Positions 23,612-37,700 of a DNA stretch of 64,000 nt are shown here, piece by piece. A program made the translations under genes and the position numbers. The notes below the pieces were generated by a model. It did not search any database, was not told the DNA's origin, and was given only the letters and a program-made list of their open reading frames with translations. The DNA comes from Branchiostoma floridae (Eukaryota; Chordata; Leptocardii; Amphioxiformes; Branchiostomatidae): the NCBI RefSeq assembly GCF_000003815.2, contig NC_049986.1, positions 14,397,933 through 14,461,932 on the forward strand, written 5' to 3'. Each line of letters begins with the position of its first letter. The first letter of the stretch is position 1.

Positions 23612-26600
23612 AGTTCAAACTTTGGCTTCTATGTACTATTTTGAGACGCAAGAAATCAGTGCTGTGTTATGCGACCAACGTTATCAGTTCAAGATGAAGT
23701 CAAGGATAGTTTCTATCACTGTCGTCCATGCGAGAAGACCGCGCGACTCTTTGTGAATATAGACAGACGCGCGGCGATCAAAGACTCCAGACGAACTTCG
23801 TCGTAGATAAAAGGATAACATGAAACTGTTGACAAATACCAGCATGTCGTAACCTACATCCAGTCGTGTTCCTTCCAAGGCCATTCCGGCAAACAGCTTT
23901 GCGACCAGACCAGAACAATTGTCAATACAACAGGGCTTGGGGGCTAGATAAATCAACGCGAAACGCCGAAAGAAAAAAAAGGCGAATGATGGAAAGTTGA
24001 GATAGATGATAGGCGAAACGAGAATTGAAGGACGACTGGAGGAAAATTGAGAGGGCGTGATGTTGACACATAACACCATATTGACTGATGCCCTATCTAA
24101 GATGGCTAGAACGACATTGCGTGTACATGTATATTTTTCCTGTTCGTATCCTTTCCGTCTTTGTAAGATCTCCAGACAGATCTATGGGTCCGGCTTGTCT
24201 TGCACGTCGTTTTGGTGGTGTGCGTTTTTCTTTGTCAGCTTTACCATAGCTTAGATATCCGTCTCGTCCTATGGAGACCCCCTCCCCTAGTAGTAGTTTG
24301 AGTAGCAGCATTTCGAGGGGAATGGGGCCGTGGTATGAGTTGATGATAATCATAAAACTTATCCAAAACCGTAAAGGACGAGGGAGCAGTCTGCGGTGAT
24401 ATGAGGGGTTGAGGGAAGAGGCAGAGTCGCCTCCGACCCCCAAATCCCCATCATATTTCTAAATAGTAGGTGTAGTTTGCTTTTATTTCTTCCTCTGTTG
24501 TGTTGTGTTGGCGAGGGCCTTCCCTGATCGCACCGGCTTTTCCATCGTTTATTCCGCGCGGGTCGTTCCAGCTCGCGCAGTGATTCGTCTTTTCGTTTGG
24601 CGGCATCCTAATGCGTTATCGTTCTCACTCATTACCCAGAGTGATGCGGCGTGCGATGCATGGTCGGTCGCTTGGCGCCTGGTGCGAGATTTGGGACCCT
24701 CAGACCAATAAATCAGCAAAAACTTCATTTAATGACTTTCTCTTGTCTTCATGTTGTCTCATTCCTCTACCCTTCTTGTATCAGACCTTTCGGCGATGAT
24801 GGGAATGCTGTTATAGGCGTCATAAAAGCCGTAAAACATGACCCGACAATGTATCATCCACACATTTCAAGGCCGCGGAACCTATCTATCTTCGTACTGA
24901 GAACTGACCCGGCCATTTGGAGCCCATTACGCGATTACAGTTCGTCACATGACTGTCCGCTGCACCAGAAAAGCCTTGTCTGATTTGATTGTGCTCAACA
25001 GCACGCTCTGATGATAGTCCGTGCACAAATGACGTTCCTTTTTTGCATGTTTGTTGTTAATTTTTCGGAGATATTCGATGGCGGATTGTTAGCGATGAAT
25101 CCAGTAAACATTTAAGACAGTTAAATCAGTCTTGTCAAGGTTTCATCCAGTCTCAGAGGAGATAACTCCCAGACCTAGAGGTGGAAGACGCATGGAATAC
25201 TCGGTAGAAGAAATTGTCTCTCCCGATCATATTTCATACGCTTCCATCCAGAAAGTACTTTGTCCATGTGAAACCGAACAGCGGTACTCGTTTCTCTTCG
25301 CTTGCAATGCTAGAAATTGGCTTTTTGGCGAGAGTGGTAGGCAGACTGTAGAACGGCAACTCATCTCAATCATACAGGGGGTGTTGACCGGCGTCCTGTT
25401 TTTCTATGACATATTCTAGGAAATGGCAGGGAGCGCATTACCATCGCGCAACCATTTTGGACCCGGCTCTAAAGGTCTGGCCATCACTGTGTCGCAATAA
25501 ACCTCAAAGACTCCATTCAAATTGGCCTAGAACTGCTGCCGTGGTTTGTAACGAAGGCCAGGTTCGTCGGTGACCTAGATTGTCTTGGGACGAGAACCTC
25601 GAACATTAGGCGGAATTGTAAAAGGCTGTTTTATCAAATCTAACAGCAGGTGCAACTAATGTTGAAGCCCCTATGAGAGCTTGCAGACCGCCGGCATACT
25701 TAGGCTCAAAATGAAACAATTTACATAGCGATGGTTAAGGAGATGTGAAAATTAAGTAGGACTATAGCCGCCATGCTTGGCTTTGAAATAAGCGACCAGT
25801 GCTTTAACTGTCTACATGTGCAACTGGCACGCATAGTCTTGCATGATATAACAAGACGATAAATGATTATTACATGACAAGATGAAATATCATATTCGTC
25901 TGTTTGCTGTGTTCGAAAGAAGGGACTACAATGTAAAAGCGGACACCGGTCTGGGAGTCGTATATTTTTTTCGGTTTCAATTTTCCCGTGCCCATCAGTC
26001 TCTAACTCACTGGCAGGTTGCTGAGCTGTAACTTTCCTCCGCTCTTGCGGACCCTGGCAAATCATACAAAGAATGCGATCAGTCATCGGTGCTGCCGAGA
26101 AACGGGAGAATAAGTCTTTCCCACACCTGTCATATCAGGCACATAACTCAGCCACCGTCCGTTAGAATTATGTTTCTTACCTCATTCTCTATCCCACCAA
26201 GGAGTCATTCTTTCGCACACCAGGCGATGTGGGGGAGAGGGAATAACAACGTGGAGTGATGGACGGACAGGAAATACTTTTGAATGGCTTGGTGGAAACT
26301 TTCAACACCGGTGGCCAATTCATCAACGGACGTATGAAGACCAAAATGTGCTGAAAGCCTGTGGGAATGTGCACGTGAATCGGGCCAGTGTAGAAAAGTT
26401 TCTATTGATTCTGTGAACTAACTCCAAGCTACCAATAAAACAAGATTTTAAGAGCTATCTACCACTCGCTCACAGCATGCCCAGAACATGAGATAACAAA
26501 ACCGGAAGTTCCGTTGAAGCGCGCACTTTAGAAAGGTGCGAGGGTGACAAATATCAAATTTGACCTTCGTTTTTCTGACCCCTGCCCACCTGCATCAACA

Positions 26601-27099
26601 GTATCCATCAACTTCTCTCAAAGTAGAGGTCTAACCGCGAAATATAAAGAAAACGGTACAAACAGAAAACACGATAAAAACGCCCAACAAACGTAAAAAA
26701 ACACAACCGGAGTCTAACTTCTGCTTGGAGAGTACGATCGTGATATCAACAAGGCTTCTCCAGTTATGCAGTTCGACAGGCACACACAGAGAGACACACA
26801 CACGTGCAAACGGCAAAGAAAACATAACCTTCTTTGCGATGATCTCTGAATAAAAGCGTGCCGTGGCAAAGTGCGTTTGTATCAGAAATATGCCCAAAGT
26901 GTACTCAATAGCTACGTTGACACTTTTATATACAGGAGGTGTTACATTAGTGCTTCATCCTGACTCTGAGATTGAACAGGTGAGATAGATGGGTATCTGG
27001 CAGATTTTGCCTACTCTACTTACCCTCGTGCCTCTTACATGGGTTCTGCTCTTTTTTTACAGTCCAGCGTAACTCACTGAGTCCTGTTTCCTTGCTTAC

Positions 27100-27232
27100 T
27101 CCTGATTGTATTCTCCAAGCAGAGGTTGATTCGCGGATATATAGTAGTAGTCGGGATTTTTACCGGCTCGCTCCTCTCAGACTACTACTATATCTCCGCG
27201 AATCAACCTCTGCTTGGAGAATATCCTGATTG
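27100..27232. mobile_element. 115-base foldback MITE with 9-base duplication
   Basis: The element spans 27109-27223. Its arms (27110-27152 and 27180-27222) are reverse complements with about one mismatch in 43 and enclose a loop of about 27 bases. The outer ends read TATTCTCCAAGCAGAGG. It is flanked by a perfect direct repeat, TCCTGATTG, at 27100-27108 and 27224-27232. The near-identical arms and intact duplication point to a fairly young insertion of a non-autonomous DNA transposon. Duplication length (8-9 bases) suggests an hAT- or Mutator-like source, which is inference. Confidence 0.85.
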
Positions 27233-28733
27233 GTTCTTGTGTCTTTTATACAATCTGACGTTAAGACAATATATAAGTTCAGTCCCAGAGTAGAACGAGG
27301 TTTCCGTAACCGCCAAGCGTAGTGCATCTGCTATCCGCTAGATGACGCAAATCGGATTGTGTCTATGGCCGTTCTCCTCAGCAATTTAAAATTAAAAGGA
27401 AATCTGAAGTGGAAGTTTGAAATAGATTGCAATTTAGTTTCTGTCCTATCTCTCATAACTGATTAACTGCCCATTAACAATAACAGAATGCATAACCAAT
27501 TTATTTCTCAACTTTGTTCCGTTTTATTCGGACCGATCTACTGGATTTCCTGGCTTAATTTCTTCAGGTGCATGTAACGTAGCTGAAACCTCATATGTCC
27601 GAATGTCTTTATTTCCAATGATCACTCATTATGTTGCTTTCTGATGAAAACAATACATCACCTGTCAAAATGTGGCAAACAGAACACTGGTTGTAAGGAC
27701 ACATGGTGCCGTATTTCCCCACAAACGTTCAGTTTGTAGACGGGGTACTGATCTTTGCATTCGTAATCGTCAGAAATGCTTTGAATGTCTTCGGAAAAAA
27801 ATACCATCAACGTTAGTACGTCTGTTCACACCTAACGTTATATGTGATGTGCCAAAATACAGGTTTGTTTACATGCCACCTGACTCCTTTTGCAGACGAC
27901 AGATCAGTTACGCCTGACCCGAGGATCATATGTCGTTGGAGATGTTTTCGAGGTGTCGGTAAGAAAATTAGACGGGTAACGGAGCTACCGTCAGGCTCGG
28001 TTAGACTTTTAAAATCTGCAAATCTGGAGTTTTTCGTTTGACGGCGCTGCCGTTTGTGCCACTTTGCACACAGCGTAAGTGTGGCTGCCAGACCAGAGCC
28101 TCATTGTCTTCCAATCTTGGCGATACGTCGTCTGCAAACTTTGCATTGTTGTCATAACACACGCCTACGGCGTTCAATGATACACCTGCGAACACCTGGG
28201 AGGAACCCCCCATGCCGACTATTCCCAGGGGAGGGCTATTCTTTTTCTGCCACTTGTGGATTCCTCGTCTCTTTTTACGCCTTTCATGACAGGATCAAAA
28301 CATAAATCATACCTAAGTTTGATCTTTCACTAGTTCTGTAATTGCTCCAATAAATGTAACATCGACAACAAAATCCCGATATGTCCGAATTCAAACCCTT
28401 ACACCCCTTCACGAATGGTATCGCCTAAAGGAGGCAGTTACAAACAAACATGGCGATGATGTTGTACGTTTAACGGGACTTTTGTCGGCTGTTGTCGAGT
28501 TAGGGTAGATTTAGTTATTTTTCATCCACGCTGAAAAGTTGCGTCGTCAACTATAATGCTTATTGTACAGCACGGAGTTTCCTTTTGTTGATAAATGGTG
28601 TCGGCAGATTTGTTTTCGATTTAAAATCCAGGTCAGTAGGATCGAGAAACGAGGTGGATCAGATGAAGCCATCTGTGTTTTCATCGCCGTGACCTCCTTT
28701 CTGACAGGACCAGAGACAGCAGACATCAGCAGC

Positions 28734-31700
28734 ATGTCCGTGAAGCTACAGAACATGTCCGACCGCCTGAGTGCCGTCCAGATCCACGGACACGCCATCG
28801 CTGTGCCCGACGGGCCGCAGCACCCTTCCCTACCACGGCCGCGAGCTCGGTCCAAGTCGCCGGCGGTCCACGGGAGGAGGGTCGCCCTGACCCCCATCTC
28901 CATCCCGCCGCGGACACGGACCCCCAGCCCACGGGCCCGGACCCACAGGACGCCCAGCCCCCGCCCCCTGTCCGCCACGGGCTCGAGGCCGGCCTCAGCG
29001 GGGCAGGTGGACGGAGGGGACCTGTTAGGCAGGGCCGCCACCCTGTACCCCACCTCCATGTTCAGTTTCGAGACGTTCCGCAGGAGAGACAGTGGGGACA
29101 CCTTCCGGAGAATTGTGGTGGAGGAAAGTAGCAGGTAGGTTTTATCTTTTACTCTCCAATTTTCCAGAAAAAATGTAAACCTTTGGACTCATGTTATCAC
29201 ACTTTTTAAAACCACCTGCTGTAACCCAAGGTCTGCCATAAGTCATTATTTCCGCATTTAATTTCATTTCCAGTTCACGGGACCCATAAAAGTCATTCAG
29301 CATATTCATTATTGATGTGGGTTGTAACCCGAATATCATGAATCCAGATTTGATTGCTCCCATGCGCATATTGCTGGTATGTTGTGATCTTCTAGATTTA
29401 ATGGTTATAAGGCTTAAGGCTTAAAATAAATAGTTTTTGAATTTCCAATTGGGATCAATTTTTCATTCATGTTTGGAACATGATATGATGATATCAACCA
29501 GAGGCATATCAGTATAATTGATGTAATGAGGGTTACTAGGCCAAAAATTACTTTCGTCAGATTAAGCATTATCAATGATTGATTATATGTGAATTCCTTC
29601 GGCGTTAGTTGCTCAGAAATTCACCTGTGCTGGTACATTGTACAAGTGTTTTATGATGAATGATTTTGCCACGTCAAGGAGATGTGCACCCATTGATGTG
29701 CAAAGTTACTGGCCGCAAAATGTACCTTTATATAAAAAGAGATGTGTGCTTAATATTCATTAAGCAAGAATACAACAAACAGGAAGAATTATAGTCATTG
29801 TAGACATTTGAAAATGCCGTTTTATTACCCTTAAATATGATGTAGAGCAACTATTGGCAGATGGGACAAATAATCAATACTTTATTTTGAAAACGGCATC
29901 GTTCGAACTGTCCTTCATCAGTCTACTAATCATGAAGTATTCCCAGAGACCAGTATTTTATGCACACTAACCAATACCAAAGACATGAAAGGATGCCCAG
30001 GGCATACACCCCACCATCTGTTACAGACAGGCATTTCATGGTCTGGTAGGATTCAGAGTCTCCTAAGTGCCCTTTTTCTCTTGACCTCATCTGTGAATAT
30101 TAATGACTGTGCCCTATTATACCCCTTCAGGGACCTTTATAGGCAGTGGACCATACTTGACATGTCACTTTATTAAACACATACATATTCCAGAGACACT
30201 GTCCAAGTCAGTTGATTTTTGAGTTTCAAAATTCTGGTAGGGTACCTTTCTGCTTAATCAATTATTGATCACGCCAAGCCATAGTCATAAAAAAATCTTT
30301 ACCAGCCCCAAATTTTCCCTCAGGGACAATATTGAAGTCAGCCTGGATCTATTTATACCTGAACTACCATCACAGGTAATAGAAAATATCCTCTAGAGAA
30401 AGTATTGATAGTATTTTGCTGATACAGGCTGAGCTGTACATACTGCATTGTTGATAATGCAGGTAATGTTAATGGTAATGACTAGTAAATGACTGTAGAC
30501 TATTATTTATCCAGGCACACCCTACATACTGTTGCTAAGTTTGTTGCCCCGAAAAGTCCTCAGTATGGTATTTTCTAGAGTACCGTATACTGTGTATAGA
30601 CATACCAGCGAGCTGGGCAACTATACTTTAGAACAGGTTAAGAACACTTGAAATCCTCTTAGAACCCAACAACCGGTGTAAACCGTTCAAGGTAGAGGGA
30701 GTTTCAAGAATATGGTTAGAAAAAGAAACGATCGTCACCTGTGTGAAAAGGGTAGCTTTTTAGCTAATGTCTGAATCAGTGTGAGAATATTGATCGTAAA
30801 CCTAAGTTCTGATTGGCCCAAACACTTTGTCAGTGTTCTGGTTTCCTAGCAATAAAAGACAAGTGACTGGTGAGTCAACAAAATGAATGGTAGTAAAAAT
30901 ATAGAAATGTCCTTGTTTCTTTGTTATGAACCATGTTTTATATATCGGTCCTGACAGTCACAGAAGATGTAGGGATGTCACAGTCCAGAGGATAAGTAGG
31001 AAACCGAAGGATTTTCCTGTAATCTATGTGTCCCCATTCACCTCACATTCTCCAGAGCTGTTTGTGGCCACTCCCTCGTGTGAAGGACTTTTTACCTGGC
31101 CAGAAGTCTTCTCACCTGTCCCAGGTGGAGGTACAAGTCAAAACCATGTATTTTGTTTCCCACTTGGAATGGTTTAAGTTACGTGCACTTCTGTATATAC
31201 AGCCCAGTAGTAGACATTGTGCTGATTCATCTATTAAAACACTATTAGGAAAGTTGATGATGATGCAAGGAGTAGAAAGAAAGAAATCACTCCTACTCTT
31301 ATCAATAGGTGCATTGGGATCTTGAAACTAAATGTTCAGGGATTTCTTCCCTCCATACATAGGATAGAGGGCTTAGAGGGCATTCTGCTAAACTGCAGTT
31401 CTTTCAATGAGTATTCCTAGTCGGTGGTCTGCGGATTCAAACCTACAATCTCAGGGTTACCGCCCTGTATATGTGAAAAGTTGGACTACCAGCCTTCACA
31501 CCACTTGCTCAAACCCTGCCATACACAGGTTTAACAGATGTACTGTAAGAGAAATTTTCTAAACAAGTGAAATCTAGCATGGCAGCTGTGGCTTCAAAGC
31601 AAATCTTAAAGGCTGTAAAGGAGTCCATGTGTGTGTCAGATGCCAAGAGTTGGCAATACATCAGTTATAGTGCAAGTCATGGACTGTTATCACTTGTCTA

Positions 31701-34700
31701 GAGCCTTTGAAACATAAAACCCCAGCCTGGGAGAGGTGCCAAAACTTTTCTCAGTCATTTATTATTTCTAACAGCTTGGGAAGGGGCCAGGTTATGTGTC
31801 ATTACATTCAGAGAACATTGCAAACATGATGTAAATGATTTTTGGGTGGTATATAAGTATAGAACATAACAGAAAGAAAACCTTTTTTTTTCAGATTTGT
31901 CAAGACACAGAGCAATAGAAAACTTACATTATGAGCAATGGTCTGATTTCAGCTGGATATCAATGGAGCCCAAAAGTTTTCGTCTGTGTAAATTGGAAGG
32001 TTTAATCAGATTTAAGCTTTCGAATTTGAAATTGACTTGATATAAGATTAGGAAACCTGGGTGTTTGTACCAATTGTACTAACTGTAGTCGTCTGATGTT
32101 ATATATATATATCGCATTTTTATATGATTCTGACATAAACATTTGCCTCTAAACGGACTATCACCATCTGCTGTTGTTGTTTGAAATTGGGCTAACAGAA
32201 GTCAGACATTGGCATATTGGCTTTGGCTGGTTTGTTCTCACACCCTACACACACTGGGAGTTTACATAGCTCTCTCCCAGTAAAGTTAGCAAATAGTCTG
32301 TATGCTTTTACTGTTAACAGCTTTGTTATTGTCTTAGCAGAGTTCTGCCAAACTCAAAGAATGAATGTTTCTCAGGTATGCATTTGCCTAATGTTATAAG
32401 ACTATTGATTCACATTTATAATATGTAGCATACCAGCTTAGCCTTAGGATTTATCAGTATACAATGTAAACCGTCTTTCTGATTACTTTATCTACATAGT
32501 TTATATACTGTTTATTTACATAGTTTATATCACTAACATTTGAATTGTCCTTTATGGAGTGTCTTAGATTGACATCAGTACAATGAGGGATTGTGTGTAA
32601 AGGCCATAAAATGTTAACAATAGGTCAACAGCTTTTAGGAGTTATAAGACACCATTAAAATGACACCATATCATAATTTATCAATGGCCATGTGTCATAT
32701 TTCAAGCCATTTACTACATTTGTTCAAATCTACATATATATAGTTGTGATATCATCCAAAAGGTTGATATTGTCATCTTTAATGAAATTAATATGTTTAG
32801 TCCCCTGTAAACTAATGTGACTCCAGACCTTAAGGTGACATAAAGAGATGAAAAAGTTTGACAAGTGAAGTATTGAGTTTTCAGAGTCGATTATGGGGCA
32901 TGTGTACAACCATGGGAATAAGAGGTGATCTAGAAAGTGTCAGATAAAATATTTATGACCCCAGGGGCACTGTGAGAGTTATCAATCAGTCTGTACAGCT
33001 AGTTTAACACCAGATTGTATCTACCGTCATTAGAATTTCAACACCATGTTTCGGACATTTTGTATGTTGAAACTGAAATAGGAATAGTTTATACAGTGAT
33101 GATCAGGCCAGATGTCATTCTACATGTTATAAATCTACAATTTTAATTGATATGACCAAGATATGGGTCAACAGTAGATACTGATACAGGCGATTAATTG
33201 GCAGTTCTGTGGTAATGCTTGAAATGGAGGTTTTACAATTAGAATGGAGCACCATTGTGCTACCTGGTATTGATTTGTAGATGGTTTCTACCTGAGGTAA
33301 ATCACTGTTCTCCAATGGCTCCCATGGGGATAGCACAGACCTGGGTCAGACCATCTGGGGTTGCTACAGCAGCCATCTTTAATTGCAGCTTGCAGCCATG
33401 GATACACTGTGGAGGCTACGCCAAACATTACGGTCCGTTATGTTCGTGTCCCGTAGCTGTGCAGACAAAACTGTAGCTTCTGACAATAGCTCGGTATATG
33501 GCTATTATTCGTGCATAATTTGTTGGAGGTTTCACGCAATATTTGACGTTGTGCACAGATGGTTATGATGGTGTATAGAATAGGGTGGTCAACTTCCATG
33601 AATGTACTGTACAGGGAAATCATTGAAATAACAGGTGTTGTAAGAGTTACCTGGTATGTGGGAAACCAGGTGTTGTATGAGCTACCTGTCTCACGCAGGT
33701 CCTAAAAAATGTGTCTTTCTCAGGTGTCCAACAAAAGAATTATTATGTGACAGGGTTGTTGGTGATTCTATAAGTATAACAACATTTGTAGGTAGCACAA
33801 ATTCTGTACTCAATTTCAATTTCTTTAATTCGGAAAAATGCTCTAAATCAACCATTTTTTTTCAAGTTGCATATATATGTAATGAGAGTCATACCATTGA
33901 TGGCTTCTTTCAGATCTTCTAAAGAGAAGCGTCCTAAATCCAGCATGAGCACAGCGGACTCCGAGAAGACAGAGTCGGGTTCCGACGCAGACGTGGACGC
34001 AGAAGGAAGGAAACGTAAGGGGAAGCAGGGGATCGTGCGGAGGCGGCGGTTACCGACAGCACTCGTCGTAACTCTGGACACGACACGAGCACGGAGTCAG
34101 CTGGATGTGATACGGCTGGCACTGAAACAGTTGGGCAGGGGGTGGAGGGAGGTACGTACAACTGGTAGTGAACAAGCCTGGTCAAGTCTTGGAGTAGTGC
34201 TCTCCATCTACAACATCTTTTTAATGATAGTGAGCAGTTTTTATGCCTTTTGAAAATCTTTTCAGAAACTGTCTTTACAATGCTTCTTTTCAAGATACAA
34301 AAATCTAATAGCAAACTGCTATTTTACCATGCTAGTAGTATCTGGACTATAGTTAAGTAAAGGTAGCAGTAAAACAGCAGTATCGAGGATGGTACACCAG
34401 AAAAAAAGGTTAAATCCTCTTGAAATGTTTCTGTCACATCAGCTGGGTGTATTGGAGACAGACAGACATATCAAGGAAGTTGTTTTGATGTCTGTCTGGG
34501 GGAAATATGGTCTGACAAAGGCCTGCAAACAGGTGCCAACATTGGTTTACATCATCCTCACAAAACCTCTTGAACATTGACAAGTAACATGCATTTCAGC
34601 CGTCTTCATGCTGGCACCAACATGGTAAGTGTTAAGGCAGCAGGAAAAAAGGTTAACACGTGTATAATGACATCAGATAAACATGATTGTATAACAGGTT

Positions 34701-37700
34701 GTCTCACTCTATCACATTACAGTAATTGCCTCTTTTCAATACAGTAATTGCCTCTTTTCAAACTGTTTTGTATCTTCTGGAAACGCTATAATAAAAGACT
34801 GTAAGATGTCAACAAGAGAAGTATTTCCGCACCAGTGCAAACAAACACTTAAGTTATTAAACCTGTCTATTGTGCCCCCCAGTTATTAGTCACACCCCAT
34901 TTCCACCTGATCCCCAATCACAACACCCCTCATCTGGCTGTGCACGGCTGATCTTTTAAAAGGCAGTAGATCCCACTTCAGCCCAACTTCCTTCCAGGGG
35001 AAACGGACTGAGAGGATCAGGCTGTGACATGAGGCGGAATGATGAAATCACTCATTTCAATAACTTATTCATGACTACCCCATTTTTCAAGCAATTTGTT
35101 TTGTACAAGCAAATTTTGCCATGTTCAATGCACACCTACATCAAAGATTTATACTTATTGGAATAACTTATGATTTAGAAAATATAACATAGCTATGATA
35201 AACTTGGACAACTTGATCCTTACAAAGATTTTGATTGACTTGATTTACATTTTATGCTCAAGTTTTTTTTAATTATTGCCATGTTTCATACCCTTTGGTT
35301 ACAAGTATAACCAATACTGCCAACAATTGTTAGAATGGAGGGCAAGGAACTTCAAAGATAAATCTCCCATCCAAGCATATTGTTTTGATAATTTTTATCT
35401 TGTATTATAGTTTTTAACAAAAAGGTCATCAGTCATTTTGCATTGCTTTCCTCTGTATTTTCAAACAGTCAGAAATCCCTCAACAGTATTTGCTTTCATG
35501 ATACTCCATGTCCAAGCTGATGTTTTCCCAGAGTAGCTGTATTGTTGTGAGGTGTTGTGATAACCCTCACCTGAGTGTTAGTGTAGGTAGAAGAGTGGAC
35601 AGGGTTGGGTGGTGGTATGTAGGCTTTTCTACACCCTGGTGACATGTAGTGTAAGGTTGGATGGACAACAATAGCCACCGATGGGGGCCATGAAGGAGTC
35701 AAAACTTTAACAGTTTAAGCTCTGAGAATGCCAAGGTCACATTCTAATAGCTGGTTTTGACCTTGTACAAAAGAAAATATAACTTTGTTTGGAGTAAACC
35801 TATTAGTAGGGATATCACTTTTAACAAGAGGATCTCTTGCTGTAAAATGATCTTTGGCTCTGTTTTGTTTTCTGTCAGACCTTCAACTGACATCATTTGT
35901 TGAAATGTTATCCAAACCTTGGCCCCCTTGTTGCAAAACCCCTTTGGGCTCCCTATAATTGTGCTGAGGTACTGTAGAATGGTTTATTTTAGCACTGGAC
36001 TTCTGAAAAAGATTTTGTCATTTTGTTCTTTGCTACTAATATGCAATATCAACTATTCTTGGGAATGGCTTTATTAAGGCAAGCTCAGCCTAGTTACCAC
36101 ACCATGTTTGCTTAAATTCAGCTCTAAAACAGGAAATGTTTTTACAGTGTCTGCCCTTCACCTTCAATCATCTATTTAATCCCTTTCCATGTTGAAGGTT
36201 AATCATAAAGGCCAACGGGGCCCTGGGGCCCTATAGAAGAAAGCAAGCCATATTTCTACTTGACACTCCAATATACTTGGCATTTGCTCTTTTCCCCTTA
36301 TATATTATGTTCTGTATGTTTGTCTTGGGGCTATTTTGGATCAGTCCTCTCAATAAAAAATGACATGACTGAGACATGTAAACTGTTCAAACCTGGTAGC
36401 AACCTTTGTAAGGGACCGTACGGCATTTAGCGAGGGGGGAGGGCCGGTCGCCAGGGGGGGGAGGGCCAAGCAAAAAAATATTTTGCCAGGGGGAGGGCCT
36501 AGCAAAAAAAATTTGACTCGGGGGGAGGGCCAAGCAAAAAAAAAAATAGCTTGGTCTGCCAGCAAAATATGTCCCTTAAAATCCAAGAAACGGCGTTTCA
36601 GAGGGTCAAGATTTCAAACTTTTTCTGGACCTCTGCAAGGGATCGCCCAAGGTTGGCGCTCGGGACACAGTGAAAATGCAAAAGGGAGGGGGCGGGGCTT
36701 ACGCATGACGCCCTCGAAAACCTTTTTCACTTACAGAAATGTTATTAAACTCTAGATTAGTCTGCCAGCAAAATTTACCCCTGTCTTATTGCCCTCAAAA
36801 TGTAAGAAATGGCGTTTCAGAGCTCGAGGGTAAATTAAATATTTGCAAATTTCCCTGGATCCCTTTTGACGTGACCGGCCTCGCGCCTTTGATGACCGAC
36901 ATTGTGATAATGTTTTTGGGGGGTATTCAATTTTGTATTTCTAAATTGAAATGCCATGAAAGTTAGCTTTGTTTGTCAGCAAAATAAATATTTCCTTCAA
37001 ACTGAAGGAAATAGCTTTTAAGAGGGTCAAGATTTCAAAATTTTCCCGGACCTACCTTGCGATTCTTCTTGCCTTTGGCGCCGGACAATATATGGTGTTC
37101 GGAACGTCGTTCTCAAAAACTTGAAACCCTCGTATTTTTTTTTTCATAGAAATGTCATCTAACCAGCAAATTTTCCCATAAAAAAGCAATGCAGGAAATC
37201 GTGGCAAAAAAGCGTGGCATTTCTAAAAGATCTCCTGCAAGTCTGCGTTCTGCCCGCCGGCGGCTAGAGAGAGGCAACCGGACTAACCCTCCGTGGGAAA
37301 ATCAGCGTCACGTGTCGGCGCCCCCCTCCCCACTACAGTTTTGGTTAGTCCAATCGTGCTGTTGTTTTGGTTTTCATTTTTCCCCCCGATTTACCGTAAG
37401 TTATTACCACCACAGAACCAAGAAAAAGTCCAAAATATATGTAAATTGAAAATAGTTTCCGTCAAGCCGATCAGGCCCGCGAGCTTGCAATACGTAAATT
37501 TAGGGAGCGGGGCGCGCGCCGCTTCGTGGCGCAAATCTACTAGAAATCCAGATACAAATGCTTTTTAGGTGTTGTTTTAATATCAAAACAATGAGATAGC
37601 TTCTATAAAGCAAATATTTATGCCTCTATGAAGCAGATATTTATCCCTCTATTAAGCAGATATTTTGAGCCATTCTGTTTTCCTTTTTTTACTAGGGGTG

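Larger units (their letters stand above)
20691..28440. other. Intergenic stretch between homeobox gene and TTLL11
   Basis: I recognise no gene. Frames such as 20923-21312 plus (129 codons) and 21899-22570 plus (223 codons) show no motif, no family resemblance and no splice-compatible partners. It holds a small hairpin near 23.57 kb, one transposon-end remnant near 22.52 kb and one clear foldback element near 27.1 kb. The 20.7-26 kb part is repeat-poor, like the 5' flank of the homeobox gene. Confidence 0.5.

Noticed and set aside
28547..29101. 184-codon minus-strand frame opposite TTLL11 exon 1
   Set aside because: It is the shadow of the GC-rich, Arg/Pro-rich TTLL11 exon, whose phase-matched join to the next exon supports the plus strand.
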